Origin: Bacillus sp. MRMR6
GTDB lineage: Bacteria > Bacillota > Bacilli > Bacillales > Cytobacillaceae
Direction of reading: 5' to 3'
Length of the DNA: 64,000 bases
Assembly (NCBI RefSeq): GCF_001940785.1
Contig: NZ_MSLS01000017.1
Span: forward strand, 33,800-97,799
A program made the position numbers and the translations under genes. The notes beneath the pieces were generated by a model that was not told the DNA's origin, ran no database searches, and saw only the letters and a program-made list of their open reading frames with translations. Below, one piece after another: positions 36,967-45,850 of this stretch (the first letter of the stretch is position 1; each line of letters begins with the position of its first letter).

Positions 36967-38558
36967 GGTACATACCTCTCGATATCAATTGTTATTTTGG
37001 TTCCTTCACCTAGCTTAGAATCAACTTGTATTTTTCCCTGATGAGCATCAACAATTTGCTTTACAAGAGCAAGCCCAATCCCATGACCATCCTTACTTTT
37101 TGTGGTATAGCCATATAAAAAAATTTTATCTTGATCTACTTTAGCGATACCTTTTCCTTCATCGCGTACCATGATTGATAAATGATGCTCATCGCATTGA
37201 ATACAGCACCCAACGATCTTGTTTCTATCATGTGAAGAGTAGGAGTCAAATGCATTTTCAATTAAGTTTCCAAGAATAGTAACAATATCTCCTGCAGTAA
37301 ACCCATCCACAATTTGAGTTAAATAACTTTCTTGGTCAATCGAAAAATGAACACCTAGTTCTCGTGCTCTTGACCTTTTTCCTAAAAGGATTCCTGACAC
37401 AGAATGCTCACTGATATTTTCTTTTAGAAATTGAATAACATTCTCTTCTTCTGTTGTTTCATCGATAATGATTTCTAGGGCTTCTTCTATTCGTTCAAGC
37501 TGAATTAAGCCTGCAATACTATGAAGCTTGTTCATATATTCATGAGTTTGAGCCCTAAGTGCATCTACCAAAGTTTTTACACCCGTTAACTCTTCAGCTA
37601 AACGGTTCGCCTCAGTACGGTCAATCATCGTTAGGAACGAACCTGCCAACTTTCCTTTTACTCGAATACGACAAAGAGAAATTAAGTATGTTTTATCATA
37701 AAGAACTATCGTGCGATTAATAATCTTATCTTGTTGAGACTCTTCGTTGTTCATAAGGCTTGCAATGGATGCCAATGATTTGGGTAAAATTTCCGCTACA
37801 TGTTTTTCTCGTTTTTGGTCACTTTGTGTATACTGCTTGGCCAGACGATTCATAAAGGTAATGTTGCCATTTTCATCTAGTGCAATAATCCCCATATCCA
37901 TCTCCTGCATCACGGCGGAGCGCTCTTCTACCATTTTAGCAATCTCGTAAGGCTCCAGGCCTAATGTTTGTTTTTTGATATTTTGGGCTAACAGAAGTGA
38001 ACCAAGAAGACCAATTAGCAGCCCCCAGACGAGTGATAGCAAAATATCGTTACGGTATTGGGCTACTAACGCATGGAATGTTGGGGTAAGCACACCAACA
38101 ACAACTACTCCTACCTGCTTTACCCCTCCTTCATTCATTATCGGAACAAAGGCTCGCATGGAGTAACCGAGAGTTCCCTGGGCCTTTGATATATATTCTT
38201 GTCCTGAAAGCGAGGCGTGCTCATCCCCGCCTACAAATTGTTTTCCTATTAGTTCTTTAGTTGGATGAGAGTAACGAATTCGGTTCATATCAAATATAAC
38301 TATGTAATCTACATTTGTTGCTACCCGAGTTCGTTCAGCAACTGGCTGAATATAAATCTCTCCTCCTGGTTTGCCCACATTTTCTTTAATGATAGACATT
38401 TGCGCTACTGTACGCGCAATCGCACGAGCCCTCTCCCCAAGCTCCTTCTCAAACGCATCCGAAATACTATAAACCATAATCCAACCACTCATCACCATCG
38501 AAAACGACACCACAATAAATGACATGATTAACATCTTTGTCCTTAACCGAATTCTCAT
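36963..38558 (-). CDS. Sensor histidine kinase, CitA/DctS family
   Basis: 531 residues. TM1 9-31, an extracytoplasmic PAS (DYIVIFDMNRIRYSHPT near 84), TM2 near 172-192, a cytoplasmic PAS, phospho-accepting His in LRAQTHEYMNKLH near 345, and HATPase motifs NLIENAFDS, DEGKGIAK and GHGIGLALV. Same family and domain order as the kinase at 23938, but clearly diverged. With the downstream regulator it forms a carboxylate-sensing pair for the TRAP genes. Confidence 0.83.
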   Translation of the reverse strand: MRIRLRTKMLIMSFIVVSFSMVMSGWIMVYSISDAFEKELGERARAIARTVAQMSIIKENVGKPGGEIYIQPVAERTRVATNVDYIVIFDMNRIRYSHPTKELIGKQFVGGDEHASLSGQEYISKAQGTLGYSMRAFVPIMNEGGVKQVGVVVVGVLTPTFHALVAQYRNDILLSLVWGLLIGLLGSLLLAQNIKKQTLGLEPYEIAKMVEERSAVMQEMDMGIIALDENGNITFMNRLAKQYTQSDQKREKHVAEILPKSLASIASLMNNEESQQDKIINRTIVLYDKTYLISLCRIRVKGKLAGSFLTMIDRTEANRLAEELTGVKTLVDALRAQTHEYMNKLHSIAGLIQLERIEEALEIIIDETTEEENVIQFLKENISEHSVSGILLGKRSRARELGVHFSIDQESYLTQIVDGFTAGDIVTILGNLIENAFDSYSSHDRNKIVGCCIQCDEHHLSIMVRDEGKGIAKVDQDKIFLYGYTTKSKDGHGIGLALVKQIVDAHQGKIQVDSKLGEGTKITIDIERYVP

Positions 38559-38632
38559 TTCTTCACCTTCAATTGGGGACTTTTAATTTCTAAGTCAAAT
38601 CAGCATAAGATATATCTAGTAGAAATTCGGTA

Positions 38633-38818
38633 TTAGGAAACCGGATTTCTACTGTTCTTCTGGTAACTAGCTGTCCCTTTCGCATCTGCAACACCTGGCG
38701 TATATACAAGACTTAAATCCTGTTCATTTTCAAGGTTTACTTTACTTAATACTTTTATTTTACCTGCGTGGTTACCATGAAGATTAATCGTTTCCTCTCG
38801 TAGATTTCGTTTATTCAT
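38633..38818 (-). pseudogene. Malic enzyme fragment, N-terminal 62 codons
   Basis: NLREETINLHGNHAGKIKVL and LSLVYTPGVADAKG match the first 45 residues of malic enzyme, including the catalytic Tyr, then the reading leaves the family and stops. The ATG at 38818 has a GGGGAGG-like site, so a short peptide could still be made. It follows the truncated regulator at 39072, copying the malic enzyme plus CitB-regulator pairing seen at 23229-26928. Confidence 0.6.
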
Positions 38819-39032
38819 AAACCAACCTCCCCTGTAATCGTTTCCATATCTAATCACATCATAGTACTTCTTTTCTAAACTTAATAGTCTTTAAAATTAA
38901 TGAATTCTTTTTTTAAATTAAAAAACGTAAGCGGTTTAATTCTCTTTTAAAATCTGACTCAAAATTTCTGTGCCTTTTCTTTCTATATTCTTCCACATTA
39001 GATCCACCCAGAGGGCAATAAAGACACTTAAA

Positions 39033-39064
39033 GAGCAGTGTTTCCTCTAAAGAAAACACTGCTC
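39033..39064 (-). terminator. Terminator after the truncated regulator
   Basis: GAGCAGTGTTT and AAACACTGCTC arms around a 10-nt loop, TTT on the minus side, 8 bp after the stop. Confidence 0.65.
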
Positions 39065-39071
39065 CTGAGAT

Positions 39072-39794
39072 TTAAGACGTACAGCATTCGGTGCATTTTA
39101 AACATTTATCACAGAGTGGCCTGTTTGGCATCATCCTACTGCCATCTTTTGAAATTCTATGCATATAAACTGGACGACCTACCCCGCCATATTCAATATT
39201 CGTTTCCAAAGCATGAATATCCGCTAGAAAGTGGACATATTTTCTCATCGAAACTCTTGATATTCCTACTTTACTGGCAAGCTCCTCTGTTGAAAAAGCA
39301 TTCCCGCCCATTTTGATGGCCTGTTTCCAGACTTTGCAAAGTGTATCTTTTGTTAGCCCTTTTGGCAACTCATATGACTCCAAAACGACCTGATCTTTAT
39401 GAAGCAAAAATTGGTCCAGGTCTGTTTGTTTAAGCTGATCCTTGTTATCCATGACCCGTTGTTCAGTTTGATAGGTAACGAGAGCAGACTGAAATCTCTC
39501 AAACTCAAACGGTTTTATTAAATAGTCTACTGCCCCAAATCGAAGTCCTTTTTTAATGCTTTCCTTGTCGCAAGATGCAGTAATAACGATAACGTCCATT
39601 TCACTTTCCAAGCCGCGGATTTTAGACATTAGTTTCCAGCCATTTTCTCCAGGCATATGAATATCTAACAGAAGCAGGTCAACTTTCTTCTTTTCCATAA
39701 TTAAAAGGGCAGATTCAACTGATTCAGCAATCCCAACTAGCTCAAACCCCTTGATTAGGTCTATAGATCGGCGGTTTATTTCTGCTACCATCAA
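39072..39794 (-). CDS. Orphan CitB-type response regulator, N-terminus truncated, Cys-rich tail
   Basis: 240 residues. The frame begins at MVAEINRR, which in homologues follows the first beta strand and the acidic pair (compare VEDDPMVAEFNKR at 23229). That strand is missing; upstream DNA codes for unrelated Lys-rich sequence. The phospho-acceptor in LLLLDIHMPGENG, ITASCD and the Lys in LIKPFEF remain, as does the HTH (TEELASKVGISRVSMRKYV). Without the acidic pocket it should not bind Mg or be phosphorylated. The C-terminus ends CDKCLKCTECCTS, absent from the other two regulators here. No kinase gene accompanies it. Confidence 0.65.
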   Translation of the reverse strand: MMVAEINRRSIDLIKGFELVGIAESVESALLIMEKKKVDLLLLDIHMPGENGWKLMSKIRGLESEMDVIVITASCDKESIKKGLRFGAVDYLIKPFEFERFQSALVTYQTEQRVMDNKDQLKQTDLDQFLLHKDQVVLESYELPKGLTKDTLCKVWKQAIKMGGNAFSTEELASKVGISRVSMRKYVHFLADIHALETNIEYGGVGRPVYMHRISKDGSRMMPNRPLCDKCLKCTECCTS

Positions 39795-40006
39795 TCTTTC
39801 TTTATATTTTTTTCTTTTAGTGCCATTGGGTTTAGTAACTTTTGATATAGTTATGTAACTTTAGTAAGCGAAATTCTGTAACAAAAAATTCAAAAAGATG
39901 AACAAAGAAAAAGAGCCAATCATTTGGATGATTAACTCTACAGGCCAGGCCATATATTACTTCTGACTCTTCATTTTTTATTTAATAAACTTTGTAAAAA
40001 AAGAAA

Positions 40007-40260
40007 AAAGAGGATGCTCACTAATTTGGACAATTTGTGAGCATCCTCTTTAAATTTTTTAAAAACATCAAAACCCTTATCTATCAAGGCTTCGACGGCG
40101 TTATTACATCATGCCGCCCGTAAGGTGAGAGTGTGTAATATCTTTAACGGTGTGTGCGGAAAGTGCGGTATATCAAGGTTTTGTTAAATTCTTACTGTAA
40201 CATCTTTCATGAGAGTTAATCGTTTTTCACTGGATTGCGTTAGCAAAATGTTAGCATTTT
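40007..40260. repeat. groEL-tail attachment-like repeat A with hairpin
   Basis: Best preserved copy. A hairpin (40007-40051, GAGGATGCTCAC arms, usable as terminator) precedes CCCTTATCTATCAAGG (40074-40089). TTACATCATGCCGCCC at 40104-40119 is identical to the groEL end. Arms: GTGTAATATCTTTAAC at 40133-40148, a decayed second copy at 40195, and GTTAGCA at 40239 and 40250. The 46-bp block 40074-40119 aligns along its whole length with 52474-52518 behind groEL. Confidence 0.7.
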
Positions 40261-40460
40261 AATTGAGTATTTTAATGTTTGTAACTTACCAAGATAACAA
40301 GTTATAAAGTTGTGCATAAATTTATTACTTTTCGAATTATGACTGATGACATCTTAGATGCTTTAAAATTTTTTGAACTTATATTAGGAAATCCTTATAA
40401 CCGAAGTATCTTAACTATTCTGCTTTTTTATTCAAGGAGCGATTGCCCATTGTTCTGCAA

Positions 40461-41103
40461 TTATATACTTTCTTCTACTTCACTTCTTGTTGGCATCCCA
40501 CCTTGTGCACCAAACTTTGTAACAGATAAGGAAGCGGTCCGATTAGCAAAACGAACGCTTTCTTCAAAATTCTTTCCTTCTGCCAATGCAACAGCAAAGG
40601 CTGCTAGCAGGTGCCGGATTCAATAAAAGTGGAACACCTAATTGAAGGCATTTTTTGCTTATATATTCCACTGTTTCTTCAGGTATTTCCTGTTGAATAA
40701 GGACAATATCTGATTCAGAAATAATATCTAAGGCCTTTGCGGCATAATCTGGAGTTATATAATCATTCGCACCTTTTACCACAATGATACTGTTGTCACC
40801 GTCTGCGAGCGTAATGTGGGCAGTGCCGCTTTCTGTATCTTTAACCTGTTCCATATAAGTTGTAATAACATTATTCGATTTAAAATTATCAAGTATGGTT
40901 TTTTCAAATGCATCGTCTCCAACGCATCCGACCATATACACATCTGCACCCAGTCGAGCAGCAGCAACCGCCTGGTTGGCACCTTTACCACCGGGCACTG
41001 TTTTAAATGATTCTCCAAGAATCGTTTCACCTTTATTTGGTCTTTTGGGTGCCGTAACAACCAAATCCATGGATGAACTTCCGATTACTGTTATTTTAAC
41101 CAT
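40461..41103 (-). pseudogene. rbsK: Ribokinase gene with internal deletion
   Basis: The 5' part (ATG 41103) encodes VIGSSSMDLVV, TVPGGKGANQAVAAARLG and LNPAPAS, normal for about 165 residues of PfkB-type ribokinase. It then fuses at CCTGCTAGCAGCC to the last ~48 codons in another frame, [15 protein letters not shown]...[10 protein letters not shown], ending at 40461. About 100 residues with the ATP site and catalytic GAGD motif are gone. The 182-codon frame ends out of frame in [10 protein letters not shown]. Not functional. Confidence 0.75.
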
Positions 41104-41335
41104 TGTCCCCAACCTTTCTATTCATTTTCCTTTCACCTCTGTGGTTTCCATAAGGGTAAACTTAAGAAATGTTTGGATATCCCAATTGGCACAGAAAAAT
41201 GCAAAGTTATGTTACTCCTTAGCATAACTTTGCAATTAACCTACATGCCTAATCTTATTTGTTTGAAATCACATTCTTATAAATCAGGAATTCAACTAAG
41301 ACCTTTGTGAAAATTTCCATATTCAAGTAAATACT

Positions 41336-41605
41336 TTTCACCAAAGCATGTCGCGTAAAGGAAACTGTTTAGATAATTCTCCTATGGAGAACTTTTTCGG
41401 ATTACTGAAACAAGAAATGTATCATGGAGAAGCACTGTGCTCATTTGAGGAATTAAAAAAGAGAATTGAAGAGTATATCTATTATTATAATAACAAGCGT
41501 ATAAAGCAAAAATTGGCAGGCATGAGCCCGGTTCAATTCCGTAACCATACCAGCCAATCAGCTGCTTAAGAAATAAAACTCTAACTTTTTGGGGTCACAT
41601 CATAG
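41336..41605 (+). mobile_element. IS3-family remnant, 3' end of orfB
   Basis: The last 73 codons of an IS3-family (IS150-like) transposase: QSMSRKGNCLDN with ENFFGLLKQE (catalytic Glu) and YIYYYNNKRIKQKL. The first two catalytic Asp and orfA are absent. The right inverted end is near GGGGTCACATCA (41594-41605). Sequence 41104-41335 is uninformative. Confidence 0.7.
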
Positions 41606-41698
41606 AGGAAAGAGCCATAGAAGTGGAGCGTAAAAAGGGAAAACCTAGATATCCAAATATTTCAGAAGCTAAAAAATATCATAGCCTCTTTCCTCCTC

Positions 41699-41872
41699 TC
41701 GACAAATTCCATAACAAAGAAAGGGGATAAATCCAGCAATATTGAGTAAAATTACAAGTCTAATCAAACGATTAGTTAACAAGATTTTTACTAATTACTC
41801 GTTTGATTAACTGCTGGAAAAACCTTGTAGGAAAACACCCAACCAATAAGTTTTTACAAAAAATTTTGTCGA
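41699..41872. repeat. MITE-like element, copy 3 (174 bp, internally deleted)
   Basis: Left end CTCTCGACAAATTCC, right end inverted TTTTGTCGAGAGG, the best preserved termini of the family. Inside, AATCAAACGATTAGTTAA and ACTCGTTTGATTAA are kept as in the longer copies, while about half the centre is missing. Non-coding. Confidence 0.6.
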
Positions 41873-41965
41873 GAGGCAGGTTATCCAAGCATTTCTACTA
41901 TTTACTTTTAGATAAACTTGTTTTTATCTTGAATATTCAAGTGGTGCTCTAGATTTATCAAACTG

Positions 41966-42007
41966 AAAAAGGGCCTCCCTATATTAATAGTTTGGGATAC
42001 CCTTTTT
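41966..42007 (-). terminator. Terminator after the PanE-like gene
   Basis: AAAAAGGG and CCCTTTTT arms with extra pairing of CTCCC and GGGA inside, 42 bp past the stop at 42049. Confidence 0.55.
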
Positions 42008-42048
42008 CAAAAAGTTTCGTTTTTCCAGAATTTTAATTGAGCTAATTT

Positions 42049-43083
42049 TTATAACTTTGAAGACTCCTTGATAATATCTTTAAGTTCATTGATATTTTCT
42101 ATGCTCATTTCACGTTGACCTTCTTCAATTTCTTGAATCATCGATACAATACTTCGTGTTAGCGGCATGGTAAATCCTAGTTTTTCTCCGATAGAGATGA
42201 CAGGACCTAATTGATCAAGGACTTCTGTTTTTCTTTTTCGGACAGCTAGATCCCGCCAGATTCCTGTACGTGTCTTTGTATATCCTCTTAACAATCTAGC
42301 AATTTCAAAATAACTGTTCTCAAGTTCAATATCCTTTTTATTTGGATACAATAATCCCGGGGTCCAGTTATCAAATGGTTCAGGAGTAATTCCTTGTTTT
42401 TCTGCTACTTGTAAAACTTCCGTTCCAATTGCATTTAATAGAGGATGAAACTCACGCTCCTCAAAAAAGTCCGCAATTTCTTTATTGGTTAGAGCAGTAG
42501 CGGTTAAGATGGATCCATATGCTAGTTTGCTCCACAAATACCCAAATATTTTTTGGGTTGCTTTCGCCTTCCCCCAACACTGCAGCCTGTCTCGCAAGTC
42601 ATTTACTCTATCACTTTCGCTTCCGTCCATTTCACCGATATACAAACTTCCTACCCCGCCGTACTCAATTTTTCCCGGACTCATGTAATCGGCAAATAAA
42701 TTAACAAAACATCCTACCGTTCTAGATTTACCAACAATCGATGCAATGATATTTTCACATAATCCATTCTGGAAGGAAACAACAAATGAGTCTTTATGCA
42801 TCAGCTTCTCAAAAGGTTGAATCGCTTCTTTTGTATGTTGAGCCTTCACCGCTAAAAATACAGTATCAACCGATTGTTTCGTTTTAAAAAATTCATCCAC
42901 TGTATAAGCTGGTGCTTTAACAGTAAAACTGCTATCTTTCATTTGAATCGTAAGACCATTTTGGTTCATCGCCTCAACATGGGCGGTGTCACGATCCACA
43001 AAAACGACTTCTTCGCCATTTTTAATTAAATACGCCCCAATTACACCGCCGATAGCACCTGCTCCTATGATTGTAATTGCCAT
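42049..43083 (-). CDS. Ketopantoate reductase family protein (PanE/ApbA-like)
   Basis: 344 residues, longer than true PanE (about 300). N-terminal Rossmann domain with ITIIGAGAIGGVIGAYL, then SFQNGLCEN near 103 and the helical C-terminal domain containing KLAYGSILTATALTN with the conserved catalytic Lys. It reduces a 2-keto acid with NADPH in this family. Last gene of the peptidase/oxidoreductase cluster, so catabolism of a 2-hydroxy or keto acid is more likely than pantothenate synthesis. Confidence 0.75.
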   Translation of the reverse strand: MAITIIGAGAIGGVIGAYLIKNGEEVVFVDRDTAHVEAMNQNGLTIQMKDSSFTVKAPAYTVDEFFKTKQSVDTVFLAVKAQHTKEAIQPFEKLMHKDSFVVSFQNGLCENIIASIVGKSRTVGCFVNLFADYMSPGKIEYGGVGSLYIGEMDGSESDRVNDLRDRLQCWGKAKATQKIFGYLWSKLAYGSILTATALTNKEIADFFEEREFHPLLNAIGTEVLQVAEKQGITPEPFDNWTPGLLYPNKKDIELENSYFEIARLLRGYTKTRTGIWRDLAVRKRKTEVLDQLGPVISIGEKLGFTMPLTRSIVSMIQEIEEGQREMSIENINELKDIIKESSKL

Positions 43084-43095
43084 TGCTCTTCCCCC

Positions 43096-44106
43096 TTAGT
43101 AGCCTAGGCCATAAACACCAGGCATTTCCAATGGAACATTTAATTTTACTGCCGCATTTTTTGCCCAATGTGGATCCTTCAACATCCCTTTGCCAATTGA
43201 AACTAAATCCGCATAATCAGCTTGAATAACGTATTCCGCAACTTCTGGAATATCTAAACTTCCTACAGAGATAACCGGAATATTTAGTGATTCTTTTATA
43301 GCCTTCGCGTACTTAGCCTGATACGCTGGAAAAACATCTGGTCGATTTGGAGAATTTCCTCCGGTACTTACATCAAACATGTCGACTCCAGCTTGAATAA
43401 ATGTTTTACAATAATCAATCATTTCATCAAGGGTATATGGATCATTAGTATATTCTGTGGCGGAAATTCTCATAATAAGGGGCATCCCACTTGGCATTTC
43501 TGCTTTTACTGCCTCAATGACCTCTTTTACGAATAAGGTTGGGTCCCCATACTTATCCTCACGCTTATTACTAGCCCTAGAAATAAACTGATGTAATAAA
43601 TAACCATGAGCACCATGTAATTCTATAGCATCAAAGTCCGCACGAACCGCTCGTTTCGTACCATCCGCAAACTGTTGAATGATTCTTTGAATTTCATCTA
43701 TAGATAATTCTTTAGGAACCCTGGAGTCATCACTAAATGCAATGGCAGAAGGTGCTACAATGTCCCCATCTTTCAACTGTGATTTTCTTCCGGCATGGGC
43801 AATTTGAATGGCTGCCTTTGCACCATACTTGTGAATTTCATGGTTGATTTTTTTAAACTCCTGCTCTTGCTCATCAGAATAAATCCCTAGACAAAAATCA
43901 GTGATTCTACCTATTGGTTCAACATTTGTCATTTCTGTCATAATCAAACCTGCCCCCCCCATCGCTCGGGAAACAAGGTGGATGAGGTGCCATGCTTCGG
44001 GTACCCCTTCTTTATTCATCGCTTGATACTGGCACATCGGAGAGAGAACAACCCGATTTTTCAATTCAAGATCCATTAACTTATAAGGTTCAAATAATTT
44101 ACTCAT
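43096..44106 (-). CDS. NADH:flavin oxidoreductase, old yellow enzyme family (YqjM/NamA-like)
   Basis: About 336 residues from the ATG at 44106 (GGGAGTG upstream), overlapping the stop of the M28 gene. FMN-binding TIM barrel: NRVVLSPMCQYQA near 17 with the regulatory Cys, QIAHAGRKSQ near 97, IELHGAHGYLLHQF near 163 with the substrate-binding His pair, and VGSLDIPE near 295 for the FMN phosphate. Reduces activated C=C bonds. In this cluster it may act on an unsaturated intermediate. Confidence 0.83.
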   Translation of the reverse strand: MSKLFEPYKLMDLELKNRVVLSPMCQYQAMNKEGVPEAWHLIHLVSRAMGGAGLIMTEMTNVEPIGRITDFCLGIYSDEQEQEFKKINHEIHKYGAKAAIQIAHAGRKSQLKDGDIVAPSAIAFSDDSRVPKELSIDEIQRIIQQFADGTKRAVRADFDAIELHGAHGYLLHQFISRASNKREDKYGDPTLFVKEVIEAVKAEMPSGMPLIMRISATEYTNDPYTLDEMIDYCKTFIQAGVDMFDVSTGGNSPNRPDVFPAYQAKYAKAIKESLNIPVISVGSLDIPEVAEYVIQADYADLVSIGKGMLKDPHWAKNAAVKLNVPLEMPGVYGLGY

Positions 44107-45850
44107 TGCTTGCTTCACTCCCAAGCAAATGGTTAAGTTGAGAAGAAATTTGGTTTAACTCTCTTAAAGTAAAGTTCATTTTATTGATTCTTCTCTTTAA
44201 AGTGGTATAGATGACATTACTGTCATATTTTGATAGATTTTCCTTCTTTATAACCTTACCGATGGAAGGAACCGGCGGCTGGCCAAGTGCAGGGTCATGG
44301 CCAAAAACATCCTTATCTACATAATTAATCGGGACAAGGCTCTTGGACATCGTTTTATTCCAACCATTAATCTCATCTTTATACTGTTCAACAATTTTAT
44401 CGTCAGACGCATATCTCTCAATCAACTTTACCGTATCATTCAAAGTTTGCAGTCTTTCAAATGCAGTATCTAGCATGCCTTTAAACTCAAATTCTGCTTG
44501 ATACCCTTTAAGTACCTTTGTGATTTCTTCAACGGCTTTACTCTGTTGTACGGGAATAAGGTCAGCGGAGCAAAAATCGAAAATAATCGATAAATAAATC
44601 TTACAATCTCTTTTTAATAATTGAGGATCGATTTTATCGATCGTATCTTCTGTTGTATGCCACCACCAGCCAAAACCTCCGCCTTTACCTGAACCAAATA
44701 GTTTAGAAAAAGCACGCATCGCAGGAGTATCAACTGGAGCTTGTTCAGACAAGCCCATTAACGCTGAAGGGATTCCCGCTCCCCAGAAGGATTGATCACC
44801 AGACCGTCCGAATCGGGAACCCTCAAACTGATCTTCAGAAACTAAATTAATAGACTCGCCAATTAAATTTTTGGTTTCTGCCATTGTATTTCCTTCTGTT
44901 AATACAGTAGAATGAATCCCGCCGACAGAGTCGATATTTAAATGCAACAAGCAATGATCATAAAGTTCTTCATAATTTTCATCTACATATAAAGTGGACC
45001 CCGCATATCTTCCGTGGGAGTGACCTGACCAAAAGGCAAGTCGTAAGTTGCGTTGGAACTCTGGCTTGTTTTCACTGACAACCCGTGCAACTTCAAGCAT
45101 TGTTGCATTTGCTGATCCATTATCCATGACCCCATAATGCCAAGAATCAATGTGGCCTGAAAATAGAAGGAAATCTTTGGAATTTGGATTAAAAGTATAA
45201 TCAGCTATTAGAGTTGGAATATCTCTCCACTCTTTAAGAACTTCCGTTTTTAATTGTAATTCTGAAGATGCAGAACTAGTAAGAAGGGCTTTTATTTCTT
45301 GGCCATTTCGGTAGGTGACCGAAGCAACAGGAATAGTAGGATAGTTTTCAGCATCCTCCATAGATGGATTTCCCCATACAGCAGAAACAATCATCTCATG
45401 GGTATAATCCGCCGTAATAAAAACAGTTGCGGCTGCACCTTTACTTTGAGCTTTTATAACAGCAGCAGGAGTGGCTAAACCGTCAATAAGAACCGCTTTA
45501 CCCGTATAAGAAATGTCATCTTGATAGTTTTCATCTCCAACATATACCAGCTCGGCTGCTAACCCAGATTCTCCCGTTGAGGTGGCCATTGAATGGGTAA
45601 TGGAGCTAAATTGATTCCCATTAACGGTTAAATCAGATTGAATAGGAAGGCTAATCAAAGCTTTTCGATAAAACAATTGGGTTTGAAAGCCAAATTCCCT
45701 TAACGTTCTTTCTGCATATTCAAAGCTTCTTTTTTCCTCTTCTGAACCTGATAATCTTACCTCTTTGGAGATTTCCTTTGTGAATGTCATTAAATGTTCT
45801 TCAGAAACCTTATTCAGTAAATGGTCCTTAGCTTCTGTTGTTTGTATCAC
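44099..45850 (-). CDS. M28 family peptidase with PA domain
   Basis: 583 residues starting GTG with GGAG 9 nt upstream, overlapping the M20 gene by 23 nt. A PA (protease-associated) insert near 125-185 precedes the zinc peptidase domain: FSGHIDSWHYGVMDNGSANA near 230 with the metal His and Asp, and HLNIDSVGG near 303. Here the usual catalytic acidic residues in FWSGHSHGRYAGS are replaced (Glu-Glu is seen as His-Ser-His), so activity may be altered or absent. No signal peptide, so intracellular. C-terminal 150 residues are helical. Confidence 0.75.
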   Translation of the reverse strand: MIQTTEAKDHLLNKVSEEHLMTFTKEISKEVRLSGSEEEKRSFEYAERTLREFGFQTQLFYRKALISLPIQSDLTVNGNQFSSITHSMATSTGESGLAAELVYVGDENYQDDISYTGKAVLIDGLATPAAVIKAQSKGAAATVFITADYTHEMIVSAVWGNPSMEDAENYPTIPVASVTYRNGQEIKALLTSSASSELQLKTEVLKEWRDIPTLIADYTFNPNSKDFLLFSGHIDSWHYGVMDNGSANATMLEVARVVSENKPEFQRNLRLAFWSGHSHGRYAGSTLYVDENYEELYDHCLLHLNIDSVGGIHSTVLTEGNTMAETKNLIGESINLVSEDQFEGSRFGRSGDQSFWGAGIPSALMGLSEQAPVDTPAMRAFSKLFGSGKGGGFGWWWHTTEDTIDKIDPQLLKRDCKIYLSIIFDFCSADLIPVQQSKAVEEITKVLKGYQAEFEFKGMLDTAFERLQTLNDTVKLIERYASDDKIVEQYKDEINGWNKTMSKSLVPINYVDKDVFGHDPALGQPPVPSIGKVIKKENLSKYDSNVIYTTLKRRINKMNFTLRELNQISSQLNHLLGSEASNE

